NCBI RefSeq assembly: GCF_014200505.1
Contig: NZ_JACHBX010000001.1
Location: 1,488,001-1,552,000, forward strand
Direction of reading: 5' to 3'
Source of the DNA: Massilia aurea
Lineage (GTDB): Bacteria > Pseudomonadota > Gammaproteobacteria > Burkholderiales > Burkholderiaceae_D
DNA length: 64,000 bases
Positions 9,781 through 20,258 of the stretch are shown one piece after another; the first letter of the stretch is position 1, and every line of letters begins with the position of its first letter. A model generated the notes under the pieces. It had not been told where the DNA came from. It was given only the letters and a program-made list of their open reading frames with translations, and ran no database searches. The translations under genes and the position numbers were made by a program.

Positions 9781-10608
9781 TTAATCGTTGGCGTCGCGGG
9801 AGCGCTTCGCCTCGTAGCGGGCCACCCACCACCAGGCTGCGGCCACCATGAGGGCGAGAGCATACCAAGTCAGCGCGTACACGAGGTGATTATTTGGGAA
9901 CGAGATGACGGTCAGGCCGCCGACGGCGCGCTCGGGCGCCGATGCAGGATCCTGGTTCTTGCCGGCGTCGACGAAAAACGGCGCCGTGCGGGCAGCGTCG
10001 AACCCGCGTGCGGCGGTCAAGGCAAGAGCGTCGCGCGAGTACCAGCGGTTGCCGGCCGGGTCGTTGTCGCGCAGGAAGCCGCCTTTGGGTTCGCTGATAC
10101 GCAGCAAACCGGTCAGCTTGACGGGCTCGCCCGGGGCGGCGCAGGCATCCGGCCCGGCCGTGCGCGCCGGGAAGCGCGTGGCGATATCGCCCGACGACGG
10201 GATGAAGCCGCGATTGACAAACACGATGTGGCCCTCGTCCGTGCAGAACGGCGTGAGCAGCCAGAAGCCCGCGCCCAGCTCGGACAGAGCCTGGACGGGT
10301 GCGGTGAATTGGTAAAGATAGTGACCCGACAGGGCAACGGCCCGGTATTCGTCAGATTCCTTGGAAATCTGCGGCCACTGCGCTACCGGGGGTAGCGCAG
10401 CTGGCGCCGCATGAACACGTGCATCGACGCGTTCGATCAGGTCCAGTTTCCATTGCAGGCGAAACACCTGCCAGGTCCCCAGAACTGCAAACAGCACGAG
10501 CAGCAGCAAGGCCAGCACCGCCACCAGGCGTCGCACGAAAGGCGAACGCCGTGGCGGGGGCTGATCCTGCGCCGACAGGGTCGGCGGCTGCTGCGCGTGC
10601 ATCACCAC
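9781..10608 (-). CDS. SURF1-family oxidase assembly protein
   Basis: A 275-residue inner-membrane protein with the SURF1 layout: one N-terminal helix (about residues 28-48, followed by LGTWQVFRLQWK), a large periplasmic domain with VNRGFIP, and one C-terminal helix (HLVYALTWYALALMVAAAWW). SURF1 helps insert haem into haem-copper oxidases. It starts 2 bp after cyoD, so it is very probably co-transcribed with, and dedicated to, the bo3 oxidase. Confidence 0.92.
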   Translation of the reverse strand: MVMHAQQPPTLSAQDQPPPRRSPFVRRLVAVLALLLLVLFAVLGTWQVFRLQWKLDLIERVDARVHAAPAALPPVAQWPQISKESDEYRAVALSGHYLYQFTAPVQALSELGAGFWLLTPFCTDEGHIVFVNRGFIPSSGDIATRFPARTAGPDACAAPGEPVKLTGLLRISEPKGGFLRDNDPAGNRWYSRDALALTAARGFDAARTAPFFVDAGKNQDPASAPERAVGGLTVISFPNNHLVYALTWYALALMVAAAWWWVARYEAKRSRDAND

Positions 10609-10610
10609 GA

Positions 10611-10997
10611 TCAGGTCATGTCGGAGGTGTTTTCAGCACCCATGCCCGGCATCATGTTGGTGTTCATGTGGTGCATGACCCAGATCGAGCCCGACATCAC
10701 AATGACCAGCAGCACCAGCGTCAGGACCAGCGCCATCATGTTCCAGCCGCCTTCTGCCTTCGAATTCAAGTGAAGGAAGTAGACCATCTGGACCACCAGC
10801 TGGACCGCGGCGAAGCCGAGGATGACCCAGCGGGTCATGTCCGGGGCCAGCACATTGCCCATCACCAGCCAGAACGGAATCGCGGTGAGGATCAGCGACA
10901 GAGCGAAGCCGATTGCGTAATCCTTGCCACTGTAGTGGATCTGGTAGCTGTCATGACCATGATGACCATGGTCGTGCTCGTTATGATGATCGCTCAT
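10611..10997 (-). CDS. cyoD: cytochrome bo3 ubiquinol oxidase subunit IV
   Basis: A 128-residue small subunit with a His-rich N-terminus (HHNEHDHGHHGHD) and three membrane helices with VVQMVYFLHL, as in CyoD. The subunit supports assembly of the CuB site in subunit I. The ATG at 10995-10997 overlaps the cyoC stop in an ATGA junction. The frame is open upstream to 11147 but only as antisense-like sequence inside cyoC. Confidence 0.92.
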   Translation of the reverse strand: MSDHHNEHDHGHHGHDSYQIHYSGKDYAIGFALSLILTAIPFWLVMGNVLAPDMTRWVILGFAAVQLVVQMVYFLHLNSKAEGGWNMMALVLTLVLLVIVMSGSIWVMHHMNTNMMPGMGAENTSDMT

Positions 10998-11632
10998 GGC
11001 AGCACTCCCATCAGGTAGACAAAGGTAAACACGAAGATCCAGACCAGATCCAGGAAGTGCCAGAACAGCGACAGGCAGGCCAGACGACGGAAGTTTTCCG
11101 GCGTCATGCCGTGCTTGGACAGCTGCACGAACAGGGTCACCAGCCACACGATACCGAACAGCACGTGCAGACCGTGGGTACCGACCAGCGAGAAGAACGC
11201 GGTCAGGAAGCCCGAGCGCTGTGGGCCGGCGCCCAGGTGGATCAGGTGCTGGAATTCATAGATTTCCAGCGACAGGAACGCCACGCCCAGCAGGCCCGTG
11301 ACGACCAGCCACAGCTTGGTCTTGCCCACGTTCTTGGCTTGCGCCGAGATCATGGCCATGCCGAAGGTGATCGACGACACCAGCAGGAAGCCGGTGTTGA
11401 GTGCGATCAGCGGCAGTTCGAACAGCTCGGCGCCGGTCGGGCCGCCCGCGTAGTTGCGGCCCAGCACGGCGTAGGCAGCGAAGAGCGATGCGAACAGCAG
11501 GCAGTCGCTCATCAGGTAGAGCCAGAAGCCGAGCAACGTGCCCTGCTCCGGGTGGTGCTCCCGCGCCATGTAGCGCGCGGTCACTTCGGCGGGGGTCAAC
11601 CCGCCTGTCATGGTTGCTTTAATTTCAGACAT
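10994..11632 (-). CDS. cyoC: cytochrome bo3 ubiquinol oxidase subunit III
   Basis: A 212-residue protein with five predicted helices. It carries the subunit III features [13 protein letters not shown] and the [11 protein letters not shown] helix. Subunit III is non-catalytic and stabilises the haem-copper core. It overlaps cyoB by 8 bp and cyoD by 4 bp, consistent with translational coupling inside cyoABCD. Confidence 0.95.
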   Translation of the reverse strand: MSEIKATMTGGLTPAEVTARYMAREHHPEQGTLLGFWLYLMSDCLLFASLFAAYAVLGRNYAGGPTGAELFELPLIALNTGFLLVSSITFGMAMISAQAKNVGKTKLWLVVTGLLGVAFLSLEIYEFQHLIHLGAGPQRSGFLTAFFSLVGTHGLHVLFGIVWLVTLFVQLSKHGMTPENFRRLACLSLFWHFLDLVWIFVFTFVYLMGVLP

Positions 11633-13634
11633 GGCTTTCCAGCATACGAGTACGTGCGGTTTCGGTCTTCAGGACTTCTTCAGCCGGAATGTAGAAATCG
11701 CGTTTGTAGTTGAAGGTATGGGCAATGATCGTACCGAGCAGGACGATGAACGCCCCGATCACGAGAGCCCACATATGCCAGATGATGGCAAAGCCGACCG
11801 CGCACGCCAGTGCCGAGATCACGAAACCGGCCCAGGTGTTCTTGGGCATGTGGATCGCGACGAAATCGGCGAGCGGACGCTGGTAACCGTTCTTCTTCAT
11901 GTCAGCGAAGGTGTCGTTGTCGTGCACCACCGGCGTGAACGCGAAGTTGTAGTCAGGTGGTGGCGACGAGGTCGACCATTCCAGCGTACGGCCATCCCAC
12001 GGATCGCCCGTGAAATCGCGCAGACGTGCGGTGTTGCGGTCACGGAAGCTGACATACAGTTGCATCAGCAGCGCGCCGATACCACCAGCGATCATCAGGG
12101 TGCCCAGGAATGAAATCTGGAACAGCCACTGGACCGACATGTCATCGAAGTGACTCACGCGGCGGGTGTAGCCCATGAAGCCCAGGATGTATGGCGGCGT
12201 GAACGCGACCCAGAAACCGATCGACCAGAGCCAGAACGACACGGTGCCCCAGAATTTGTCGAGCTTGTAGCCAAACGCTTTCGGGAACCAGTAGTTCAGA
12301 CCCGCGAAGATACCGAACACCACGCCACCGATAATCACGTTGTGGAAGTGAGCGATCAGGAACAGCGAGTTGTGCAGCACGAAGTCGGCCGCAGGAATCG
12401 CCAGCATCACGCCGGTCATACCGCCGATGGTGAAGGTCAGCATGAACGAAATCGTCCACATCATTGGCAGTTCGAAGCGGATCTGGCCGCGGTACATCGT
12501 GAACAGCCAGTTGAACAGCTTCGCGCCGGTCGGGATCGAGATGATCATCGTCGTGATGCCGAAGAACGCATTGACGCTGGCGCCCGAACCCATCGTGAAG
12601 AAGTGGTGCAGCCAGACCAGGTACGACAGCACCATGATGACGCAGGTCGCGTAGACCATCGAGGTGTAGCCGAACAGGCGCTTGCCGCAGAAGGTCGAGA
12701 CGACTTCGGAGAAGATACCGAACGCTGGCAGGATCAGGATGTAGACCTCAGGGTGACCCCAGATCCAGATCAGGTTCACGTACATCATCGCGTTGCCGCC
12801 ACGGTCGTTCGTGAAGAACGCGGTGTCGAACAGGCGGTCCATGCCCAGCATCGCCAGCACGGCGGTCAGGATCGGGAAGGTCACGACGATCAGGATGTTG
12901 GTGCACAGCGAGGTCCAGACGAAGACTGGCATCTTCATCAGGCCCATGCCCGGTGCGCGCATCTTGATGATGGTGACGATCAGGTTCACGCCGGACAGCA
13001 AGGTACCCACACCCGCGATCTGCAATGACCAGATGTAATAGTCGACGCCCACCCCCGGACTGGCCAGGATGCCCGACAGCGGCGGATACGCGAGCCAGCC
13101 GGTACGTGCGAATTCACCGACGAACAGGGATGCCATGATCAGCACGGCGCCCATCGTGGTCATCCAGAACGAGAAGTTGTTCAGGAACGGGAACGCCACG
13201 TCGCGCGCACCGATCTGCAGTGGCACCACATAGTTCATCAGACCCGTCACGAACGGCATTGCCACGAAGAAGATCATGATCACGCCGTGGGCGGTGAAGA
13301 CCTGGTCGTAGTGGTGCGGCGGCAGGAAGCCGGCGTTGTCGCCAAAGGCGAGCGCCTGCTGGGCACGCATCATCAGGGCGTCGGCGAAGCCGCGCAGCAG
13401 CATGACCAGACCGAGGATCATGTACATGATGCCGATTTTCTTGTGGTCGATACTGGTGATCCAGTCTTTCCACAAGGAGCCCCACAGGCGGAAGTAGGTC
13501 AGGATGCCAACGAGGGCAATACCGCCTACGATCACACCTGCGAAGGTAGCAAGCAGGATCGGCTCATGGAAGGGAATCGCGTCCCAGCCAAGCCGACCGA
13601 AGATAAACTTCGTCAAGTCGAAAGTGTCTTGCAT
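11625..13634 (-). CDS. cyoB: cytochrome bo3 ubiquinol oxidase subunit I
   Basis: The 669-residue catalytic subunit: reduces oxygen to water with electrons from ubiquinol and pumps protons. About 15 hydrophobic segments. The quinol-site residues known from E. coli CyoB are visible: RGFAD (Arg, Asp) and [11 protein letters not shown] (His, Gln). CuB/haem ligands appear in [15 protein letters not shown] (His and cross-linked Tyr), WLHHFFT, and HFHNVI. The proton-channel region follows. Length and gene order match cyoB. It is a quinol, not a cytochrome c, oxidase. Confidence 0.97.
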   Translation of the reverse strand: MQDTFDLTKFIFGRLGWDAIPFHEPILLATFAGVIVGGIALVGILTYFRLWGSLWKDWITSIDHKKIGIMYMILGLVMLLRGFADALMMRAQQALAFGDNAGFLPPHHYDQVFTAHGVIMIFFVAMPFVTGLMNYVVPLQIGARDVAFPFLNNFSFWMTTMGAVLIMASLFVGEFARTGWLAYPPLSGILASPGVGVDYYIWSLQIAGVGTLLSGVNLIVTIIKMRAPGMGLMKMPVFVWTSLCTNILIVVTFPILTAVLAMLGMDRLFDTAFFTNDRGGNAMMYVNLIWIWGHPEVYILILPAFGIFSEVVSTFCGKRLFGYTSMVYATCVIMVLSYLVWLHHFFTMGSGASVNAFFGITTMIISIPTGAKLFNWLFTMYRGQIRFELPMMWTISFMLTFTIGGMTGVMLAIPAADFVLHNSLFLIAHFHNVIIGGVVFGIFAGLNYWFPKAFGYKLDKFWGTVSFWLWSIGFWVAFTPPYILGFMGYTRRVSHFDDMSVQWLFQISFLGTLMIAGGIGALLMQLYVSFRDRNTARLRDFTGDPWDGRTLEWSTSSPPPDYNFAFTPVVHDNDTFADMKKNGYQRPLADFVAIHMPKNTWAGFVISALACAVGFAIIWHMWALVIGAFIVLLGTIIAHTFNYKRDFYIPAEEVLKTETARTRMLESHV

Positions 13635-13636
13635 GG

Positions 13637-14644
13637 TTACTTCTTCACAGTGTTAAAAGGGGCGACGCACATTTCCAGCGCCTCGGCCAGCATGGACTTG
13701 CCATCCTTCGGCAGCTGGCGGATGGCCGCAGCCATTTCGTTGCGCTTGTGATCCTCGTGCATTTGCTGGTTCATGCACATGGTGCCTTCAGCAACGCAGC
13801 GGTTCAGGATGCGGTTGAACAGCGCGGGCTCGACCTGTGCGTAGTGGCGCACCGGCTCCTTGGCGGTCGGCTTTTCGAGCACCATGTAGTCAGCGCGGTC
13901 GAGCACTTCGGTACCAGTCTTCATTTCCTTGACCCAGGTGTCGAAATCGGCCTGCGTCACGCCCTTGTAGGCAAACTTCATGTGCGAGAAACCGTCGCCG
14001 CTGAAGTTGGCCGACAGGCCGCGATAATCGCCGGTCTTGTTCAGCACCGCGTTCAGTTCCGTCTCCATGCCCGGCATCGCGTAGATCATGCCAGCCAGGG
14101 TCGGGATGTAGAACGTGTTCATCACGGTCGACGACGTGATCTTGAAGCGCACCGGCACGTCGATCGGGGTCACCAGGTGATTGACCGACGCGATGCCCTG
14201 TTCCGGATAAATGAACAGCCATTTCCAGTCCAGCGCCACCACTTGCACTTCGAGTGGTTTGACCGACGCAGCGAGCGGCCGGTTGGCGTCGATGCGGTCG
14301 AGCGGACGATACGGGTCGAGCTTGTGGGTACTGACCCAGGTAATCAGGCCCAGCACGATGATGATCAGGAGCGGTGCGCCCCAGATGATCAGTTCGAGCT
14401 TGGTCGAGTGGTCCCAGTCAGGTTCGTAGGCCGCGTTGGCGCCCTTGCGGTAGCGCCAGGCGAACCAGACGACCAACAGCATCACCGGAATGATGATGAT
14501 CAACATTAATAGAACCGATATGACGATCAGATCGGCCTGCTGCTTTGCTATATCGCCGGTGGGATTCATTACGACGGTATTGCAGCCAGCAAGCGCTGCA
14601 AGAAGAAGTAATGGCAGTCCGCGGCGGACAATTTGTGGAATCAT
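13637..14644 (-). CDS. cyoA: cytochrome bo3 ubiquinol oxidase subunit II (lipoprotein)
   Basis: A 335-residue protein with a lipoprotein signal (LAALAGC), two N-terminal membrane helices and a periplasmic cupredoxin-fold domain (about residues 120-260). The CuA ligands of cytochrome c oxidases are absent, as expected for a quinol oxidase. It is the first gene of the leftward cyoABCD-SURF1-regB-regA-cytochrome c block. The 160 bp to the divergent MFS gene must hold its promoter; I could not assign a confident box or RegA site. Confidence 0.95.
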   Translation of the reverse strand: MIPQIVRRGLPLLLLAALAGCNTVVMNPTGDIAKQQADLIVISVLLMLIIIIPVMLLVVWFAWRYRKGANAAYEPDWDHSTKLELIIWGAPLLIIIVLGLITWVSTHKLDPYRPLDRIDANRPLAASVKPLEVQVVALDWKWLFIYPEQGIASVNHLVTPIDVPVRFKITSSTVMNTFYIPTLAGMIYAMPGMETELNAVLNKTGDYRGLSANFSGDGFSHMKFAYKGVTQADFDTWVKEMKTGTEVLDRADYMVLEKPTAKEPVRHYAQVEPALFNRILNRCVAEGTMCMNQQMHEDHKRNEMAAAIRQLPKDGKSMLAEALEMCVAPFNTVKK

Positions 14645-14806
14645 GCTAGGTATCTAACGTTACATGGAGGGAGAGCGTGCTACTGTACTGCCAACGGTCG
14701 CCAAAGAACATTGGACAGTTTGTCCCACCCTTTGCCATAATGCAATTTTAACAATAGTGTTACCCACAATAGTGGCGACCGCGACACGACTTTTGGAGAA
14801 TTAACC

Positions 14807-16147
14807 ATGCACAGCACTACCCACGGCAGCGACGACGCCGCTCCAATCACGAGCCCGAACAGCGGCGCACGTAACATCAACGCCCGCGACGAACACATTT
14901 CCCCCGGCGACATCGCCGTCGGCGTCATTGTCGGTCGTTCGGCGGAGTACTTCGAATTCTTTGTGTATGCCATCGCTTCGGTGCTGGTGTTCCCTTCGAT
15001 CTTCTTCCCGTTTGCCGATCGCCTCGAAGGCACACTGTACGCCTTTGTCATTTTCGCGTTCGCCTTCATCGCGCGTCCGTTCGGCACGCTGCTCTTCATG
15101 TGGATCCAGAAACGCTGGAGCCTCGACATGAAACTCCTGATCGCCCTGTTCATGATGGGCACCTGCACCGTCGTCATCGCCCTGCTCCCGAGCTACAGCG
15201 AAATCGGCGGCGCTGCCATCGTGATGCTGGCACTGCTGCGCATCGGCCAGGGCCTGGCCCAGGGCGGTTCGTGGGATGGCCTGCCATCGCTGCTGGCCCT
15301 GTCGGCACCTGAAGGCAAGCGCGGCTGGTACGCGATGCTGGGTCAGCTGAGCGCGCCGCTCGGCTTCGTCATCGCTGCCGGCGTGTTCGCTTACCTGATC
15401 GGCAACCTGTCGCAGGAAGACTTCCTGACCTGGGGCTGGCGCTTCCCGTTCTTCGTCGCCTTCGCCATCAACGTCGTCGGCCTGTTCGCCCGCCTGCGTC
15501 TGGTCTCGACCACCGAATATGCACGCCTGCTCGACACCAACCACATGACGCCTGCCCCGGTCGGCGAACTGATGCGTAATCAGGGCACCAATATCATCAT
15601 CGGCGCTATGACCGCACTGGCCAGCTACGCGCTGTTCCACCTGGTCACCGTGTTCCCGCTGTCGTGGATCCAGTTGTACGATACCCGTCCGGTCGAGTCG
15701 TTCCTGCTGGTCCAGATGGCTGGCGCTGTGCTTGCCGCGCTGGGCATTCTGGCCTCGGGCTATATCGCCGACAAGGTCGGTCGTCGCACGACGCTCGGCA
15801 CGCTGGCCGCGCTGATCGCGCTGTTCTCGGTCTTCGTGCCATCGCTGATCGATGGCGGCACCGCTGGCCAGAACACCTTCATCCTGGTCGGCTTCACCCT
15901 GCTGGGCCTGTCGTATGGCCAGGCAGCGGGCGCCACGACGTCGAACTTCCAGAAGCACTTCCGCTACACCGGTGCGGCGCTGACGTCGGATCTGGCATGG
16001 CTGGTCGGCGCGGCGTTCGCCCCGCTGGTCGCCCTGGGTCTGTCGGCCAACTTCGGCCTCGGCTACGTCAGCCTGTACCTGCTGTCGGCAGCCGTGGCCA
16101 CGCTGGCTGCGCTGAGCCTGAACCGCAAGCTGGAAATTCGTGACTGA
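14807..16147 (+). CDS. MFS transporter (metabolite:proton symporter type)
   Basis: A 446-residue transporter with 12 hydrophobic segments. It has the MFS loop 2-3 region (ARPFGTLLFMWIQKR), GQGLAQGGSWDG in helix 4 and a second-half signature (GYIADKVGRRTT). The overall plan resembles the MHS branch (proline/betaine, alpha-ketoglutarate, shikimate carriers), but the first loop lacks the usual GDRxGR motif and the substrate is not inferable. TTGGAG is well placed before the ATG. It is divergent from cyoA and followed by a strong terminator. Confidence 0.85.
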   Translation: MHSTTHGSDDAAPITSPNSGARNINARDEHISPGDIAVGVIVGRSAEYFEFFVYAIASVLVFPSIFFPFADRLEGTLYAFVIFAFAFIARPFGTLLFMWIQKRWSLDMKLLIALFMMGTCTVVIALLPSYSEIGGAAIVMLALLRIGQGLAQGGSWDGLPSLLALSAPEGKRGWYAMLGQLSAPLGFVIAAGVFAYLIGNLSQEDFLTWGWRFPFFVAFAINVVGLFARLRLVSTTEYARLLDTNHMTPAPVGELMRNQGTNIIIGAMTALASYALFHLVTVFPLSWIQLYDTRPVESFLLVQMAGAVLAALGILASGYIADKVGRRTTLGTLAALIALFSVFVPSLIDGGTAGQNTFILVGFTLLGLSYGQAAGATTSNFQKHFRYTGAALTSDLAWLVGAAFAPLVALGLSANFGLGYVSLYLLSAAVATLAALSLNRKLEIRD

Positions 16148-16172
16148 TCTGTCTGGCTTTTTTTGACAGTGA

Positions 16173-16204
16173 CAACAACGGCCCTTCGGGGCCGTTGTTG
16201 TTTT
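16173..16204 (+). terminator. intrinsic terminator after the MFS gene
   Basis: CAACAACGGCC pairs with GGCCGTTGTTG around a CTTCGG-type tetraloop, followed by TTTT. The arrangement also gives a reasonable terminator on the other strand. Confidence 0.85.
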
Positions 16205-16489
16205 CGGCTGCGTGCACAGGCGATGAACCGTTTGCATTACTAAATACAACATTGCATTCCATCCAGCAATCTTTGCTGATGGTATGATCTTCGCAGCCGA
16301 CACGCGTGTGCCCCAACGGCCCGCGCTACAGTGGCCAGTTCGCGCATCCATCGACGGATGGCGACGCTGGCACTTGCCCCAACCGCTACCGCGCGCCCGG
16401 CTTGTCTGCCGCATGGCACGACATCACGGAGCCCAGTCCGGTACACGGGACGTGGCCGTATTTCATCCTGTTCTCACGATCGCACAACC

Positions 16490-17329
16490 ATGAATCTGCA
16501 TCTGTCACTGCTGGCTGGCGCCCTTCTCGTCACGCAATCGGCCATTGCCGCCCCGCCGGCTTGCTACAATTTTTCACCGGTTAATCAATTCAATGTCCAG
16601 GTGTCGGCCAGCTACTGGAATCCGATCATCAGCTACGTCTCGGCCCGCAGCAAGGTCTGCATGAAGCTCAAGCTGGGCCGCACCTCGGCCGACACGACCA
16701 GCTTCGTGCTGGCCCGTGAAGTCGACTTCGCGTTTACCAATCACCTGTTCAGCCCCGATCGGGACAAGATGGGCTGGACGGTGTTCGGGCGCCGCAACGC
16801 GCCGCCCGTGCATGCGCAGATCGTGGTGCCGGTCGACTCGCCGATCAAGGACCTCAAGGAACTGGCCGGCGCCGCCGTGAGTTTTCCCGGCGCGGAGGCG
16901 CTGGTTGCCTACAAGGTCAATTACGCGCAGCTGCTGCGCGCCAATATTCCCGTCAACGTCGTGTTCGCAGGCAATCAGGACGCCGCGTTCACGCAGCTGT
17001 TCGCCGGCATGGTCAAGGCCGTCGGTGCGAATTCGCAGCTGGTGGCGAACTGGAGCGGCCGTGAAGGCAGCGCGTTTCGCGTGCTGTGGAGTTCAGCGCC
17101 ATTCAATGATCTCGCGCTGATGGCCTCGCCACGGGTGCCGGCCGAGCAGGTGCGCGCCGTCGCCAGTGCCTTCCTCACGATGCACACCGACCCGGAAGGC
17201 AAGCGCGTGCTCGCCGAATCAGGCGCGCTGGTTCACGCCCCGGTGCCGTTGTCGTTCGTCCCGGCCAGCCAGGCCGACTACGCCAGCTACCGCGCGTTCT
17301 ACGCCGACGCGCCGGCCAGCCTGCGGTGA
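16490..17329 (+). CDS. PhnD-like periplasmic substrate-binding protein
   Basis: A 279-residue secreted protein with a signal peptide (cleavage near AIA-APPA). It belongs to the PhnD/TauA-like periplasmic binding fold: an early segment FNVQVSASYWNPIISYVSA, then VDFAFTNH, and a middle segment with LAGAAVSFPGAEALVAYK that matches the phosphonate-binding family pattern. No ABC permease or ATPase gene is nearby. Instead the stop codon overlaps the start of a membrane GGDEF/EAL protein (GTGA), so this protein probably senses a ligand and passes the signal to that protein. Ligand unknown. Confidence 0.82.
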   Translation: MNLHLSLLAGALLVTQSAIAAPPACYNFSPVNQFNVQVSASYWNPIISYVSARSKVCMKLKLGRTSADTTSFVLAREVDFAFTNHLFSPDRDKMGWTVFGRRNAPPVHAQIVVPVDSPIKDLKELAGAAVSFPGAEALVAYKVNYAQLLRANIPVNVVFAGNQDAAFTQLFAGMVKAVGANSQLVANWSGREGSAFRVLWSSAPFNDLALMASPRVPAEQVRAVASAFLTMHTDPEGKRVLAESGALVHAPVPLSFVPASQADYASYRAFYADAPASLR

Positions 17330-20235
17330 CACGTCTCGCCATGATATTTGCTCCACTGCGCCTGCTCAAGCGCGTCTTCCTGCCGCGTTCCCTGATGGGA
17401 CGCGTATTCGGCGTGTTCGCGGCCACGATGCTGCTCCTGCTGGCGGCCGGCCTGGGCATGTTCTACCGCTACCAGTACCTGCAGCACATCGAAGAAACGC
17501 AGGACAATGCGCTGATGCTGGTCGAGGCGGTGATCCAGCCGATCGAAGAAAGCGTGGTCATCGGCGATTACGACACGGTCAAGCGTACGCTCGGCAAGAT
17601 GCTCGTCAAATCGCCCTTCAACCGCGCCCAGTTCCTCGAGGTCGGTGGCGGAGCCATCAGCCTGGAGGCGCAGGACAGCCAGCACGCAGCGCCGCCAGAC
17701 TGGTTCACGGCGCTGATCGTCGAGCGGTTCTACGATGTCAACCGCGTCATCACGGTCGGTGGCAAGGATTACGGCGTCATGCGCCTGTCGTTCGACGTGA
17801 CCAAACTGGCGGCCCAACTGTGGCAGCTCATCATCGAAACCGCGGCGGTGGCCTCGGTGCTGGCCTCGGCCAGCCTGCTCATGATGCGCGTGCTGCTGCG
17901 CCGCTGGCTAGACCGTCTTGGCGGCCTGCGCGCCTTTGAACACGACGTCGCCGCCGGCCTGGTCACCGCCGAGGCGCCGTTGCACGATGACGCGCCGCTC
18001 GAGATCCAGGAAGCGATCCTGGCCGTCAACCGCGGCACTGCCAGTCTGCGCGTGCAGTACGGCGAGCGCATCGAGCTCCTGATGAATTCGCTCGTCCAGC
18101 ACAAGAGCGCAATGGACCAGGCCGCGATCGTGTCCGAGATCGATGTCGACGGCCGCATCGTCGTCGTCAACGACCAGTTCATCGCCAACAGCGGCCTGTC
18201 GCGCGACGAGGTCGTTGGTCAACCCCTGGCGCACCTGACCATCCCCGGCCCGCTGCCAGCCTGGGCACCCGGGCCGAACGTCTGGAAAGGCGACGTCATG
18301 ATCGCCGGGCGCGATCGCACGCTGCAATGGCACCGCACGATCGTGCCGATGTTCGATGCGGGTGACACGGTGCGCTATATCTGTATCGATATCGACATCA
18401 CCGAGCGCAAGGCCTTCGAGCGCACGATCCTGGCGACGGCCCGCCGCGAAAACCTGATCGCCGAGCTGGGCCGCGTGGCCCTGACGGCGACCGACCTGCA
18501 CCACGTATTCCGGGAAGCGATCCAGGCCGCAGCGGCGGGCCTGGATGCGCCGAGTGCGGCGCTATTTTCGCTGGAACCGGCGCCGATCGGACGCTCGCTG
18601 GTGATCCGCGCCGGCAGCGGCGCCCTGGCCTCGGCCACCGGGTTCGCCCTTGACTGCCCGCTGGGGCCAATGCCGCAGCAAGAGCCGGCCGACCTGCTGC
18701 GCCCGCTGTTCGCGACCGTCGGCGCCGCCTACCAGGTGCGCAGCAGCGTCGATGCCTGCGTGATTTGTACGGAAAGCCCGTTTGGCGTGCTGGGCGTATT
18801 CTCGGACGACGCCCGCCAGTTCGGCGCAGACGACCGCAATTTCCTGCGCAGCATCGCGCACATCCTGGCCACCACGATCGAGCGCCACACGGCCCAGCAA
18901 CGCCTGACCTATCTGGCGCAATACGACGCCTTAACCGACCTGCCGAACCGGCGCTACCTGTCCGAGTCGCTCGACCTGGCCATCGGTGCCGCCGCTGCGC
19001 AGGCACGACGCACCGGCGTCATGTTCATCGACCTGGACCACTTCAAGAAAGTCAACGACATGCTGGGGCATGGGGTCGGTGACCAGTTGCTGGTGCTGGC
19101 TACCAAGCGTCTGCAGGCCTGCGCGCGACCGGGCGATCTGGTTGCGCGACTGGGCGGCGACGAATTCGCCCTGATCCTGCCCGACGTCGTGGAAGACGGC
19201 GACATCGCCGTGCTATGCACCAGCATCATCGATGCGCTGGCCGCGCCGTTCCTGCTGCAGGGCCAGCAATTGTTCGTCTCGGCCAGCATCGGCATTGCGC
19301 GCTACCCGGAAGACGGCGCCAGTGCAGAGGAGCTGCTCAAGAGCGCCGATACGGCCATGTATGCGGCCAAACACAATGGCCGCGGCAATTTCCAGTTCTT
19401 CAGCGCTGCCATGCACGATGCGACCACCCAGCGCATCAAGCTCGAAGCCGAGCTGCACCAGGCACTGGAGCGGCGCGAGTTTTTGCTGCATTATCAGCCG
19501 AAGCTGGATCTGGCCACGGGCAAGACCAGCGGCTTCGAGGCGCTGCTGCGCTGGAACCACCCACAGCGCGGCCTCGTGCCGCCGCTCGAATTCATCTCGG
19601 TCCTCGAAGACACAGGTCTCATCATCGCGGTCGGCGAATGGGTCGTGGCGGAAGTCTGCCGCCAGCTCGGCGCCTGGCGCGCCGACGGCTTCCCGATCGT
19701 GCCGGTCGCCATCAACCTGTCGGCACGCCAGCTCGAGCAGGACGATCTGGCCGCAACGATCGAGCAGATCGTCACCGCCAGCGGCATTGCGCCGGCACTG
19801 CTCGAGTTCGAGCTGACCGAATCGATGCTGATGGTGAATCCGGACGCCGCGGTCGCGATCCTGGGACGGATCAAAGCGCTGGGCATGCGCCTGTCCATCG
19901 ACGATTTCGGCACCGGCTATTCGAGCCTCGCGTACCTGAAGCGCTTCCCGCTCGATGCGCTCAAGATCGACCGCACCTTCGTGCGCGACCTGCCGCATGA
20001 CAGCGACGACGCCGCGATCACCCGCGCCGTCATCAACCTGGCGCACAGCCTGAATCTGAAGGTGGTGGCGGAAGGCGTGGAAAATCTCGAGCAGCTGTGC
20101 GAACTGAAGCGCTTTGGCTGCGACGAAATCCAGGGCTATTATGTCGATCGGCCACTGGTGCCGGCACGTTGTTTCATTCGTGCCGACAGCGCGCCGCTGC
20201 TGGGAATGCAGCGCGACGCTGCGCTGGCGATGTAA
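17326..20235 (+). CDS. membrane PAS-GAF-GGDEF-EAL protein (cyclic-di-GMP turnover)
   Basis: A 969-residue signalling protein: two membrane helices (about residues 25-48 and 168-190) bracket a periplasmic sensor, then a HAMP-like linker, PAS (about 265-365), GAF (about 375-515), GGDEF (about 525-690) and EAL (about 700-945). The GGDEF motif is intact (RLGGDEFAL) and so is EAL (FEALLRWNH, DDFGTGYSS), so it could make or break cyclic-di-GMP. It starts at a GTG overlapping the upstream binding-protein stop; an ATG five codons later (17341) is an alternative. The overlap implies joint expression. Confidence 0.92.
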   Translation: MTRLAMIFAPLRLLKRVFLPRSLMGRVFGVFAATMLLLLAAGLGMFYRYQYLQHIEETQDNALMLVEAVIQPIEESVVIGDYDTVKRTLGKMLVKSPFNRAQFLEVGGGAISLEAQDSQHAAPPDWFTALIVERFYDVNRVITVGGKDYGVMRLSFDVTKLAAQLWQLIIETAAVASVLASASLLMMRVLLRRWLDRLGGLRAFEHDVAAGLVTAEAPLHDDAPLEIQEAILAVNRGTASLRVQYGERIELLMNSLVQHKSAMDQAAIVSEIDVDGRIVVVNDQFIANSGLSRDEVVGQPLAHLTIPGPLPAWAPGPNVWKGDVMIAGRDRTLQWHRTIVPMFDAGDTVRYICIDIDITERKAFERTILATARRENLIAELGRVALTATDLHHVFREAIQAAAAGLDAPSAALFSLEPAPIGRSLVIRAGSGALASATGFALDCPLGPMPQQEPADLLRPLFATVGAAYQVRSSVDACVICTESPFGVLGVFSDDARQFGADDRNFLRSIAHILATTIERHTAQQRLTYLAQYDALTDLPNRRYLSESLDLAIGAAAAQARRTGVMFIDLDHFKKVNDMLGHGVGDQLLVLATKRLQACARPGDLVARLGGDEFALILPDVVEDGDIAVLCTSIIDALAAPFLLQGQQLFVSASIGIARYPEDGASAEELLKSADTAMYAAKHNGRGNFQFFSAAMHDATTQRIKLEAELHQALERREFLLHYQPKLDLATGKTSGFEALLRWNHPQRGLVPPLEFISVLEDTGLIIAVGEWVVAEVCRQLGAWRADGFPIVPVAINLSARQLEQDDLAATIEQIVTASGIAPALLEFELTESMLMVNPDAAVAILGRIKALGMRLSIDDFGTGYSSLAYLKRFPLDALKIDRTFVRDLPHDSDDAAITRAVINLAHSLNLKVVAEGVENLEQLCELKRFGCDEIQGYYVDRPLVPARCFIRADSAPLLGMQRDAALAM

Positions 20236-20258
20236 GCGAGCCGGTGTTGGCGGGCCGA

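Noticed and set aside
8335..10395. 686-codon plus-strand open frame
   Set aside because: Antisense to regB and SURF1; composition typical of shadow frames.
14801..16414. 537-codon minus-strand open frame
   Set aside because: Antisense to the MFS transporter, Arg/Gln-rich, no domain.
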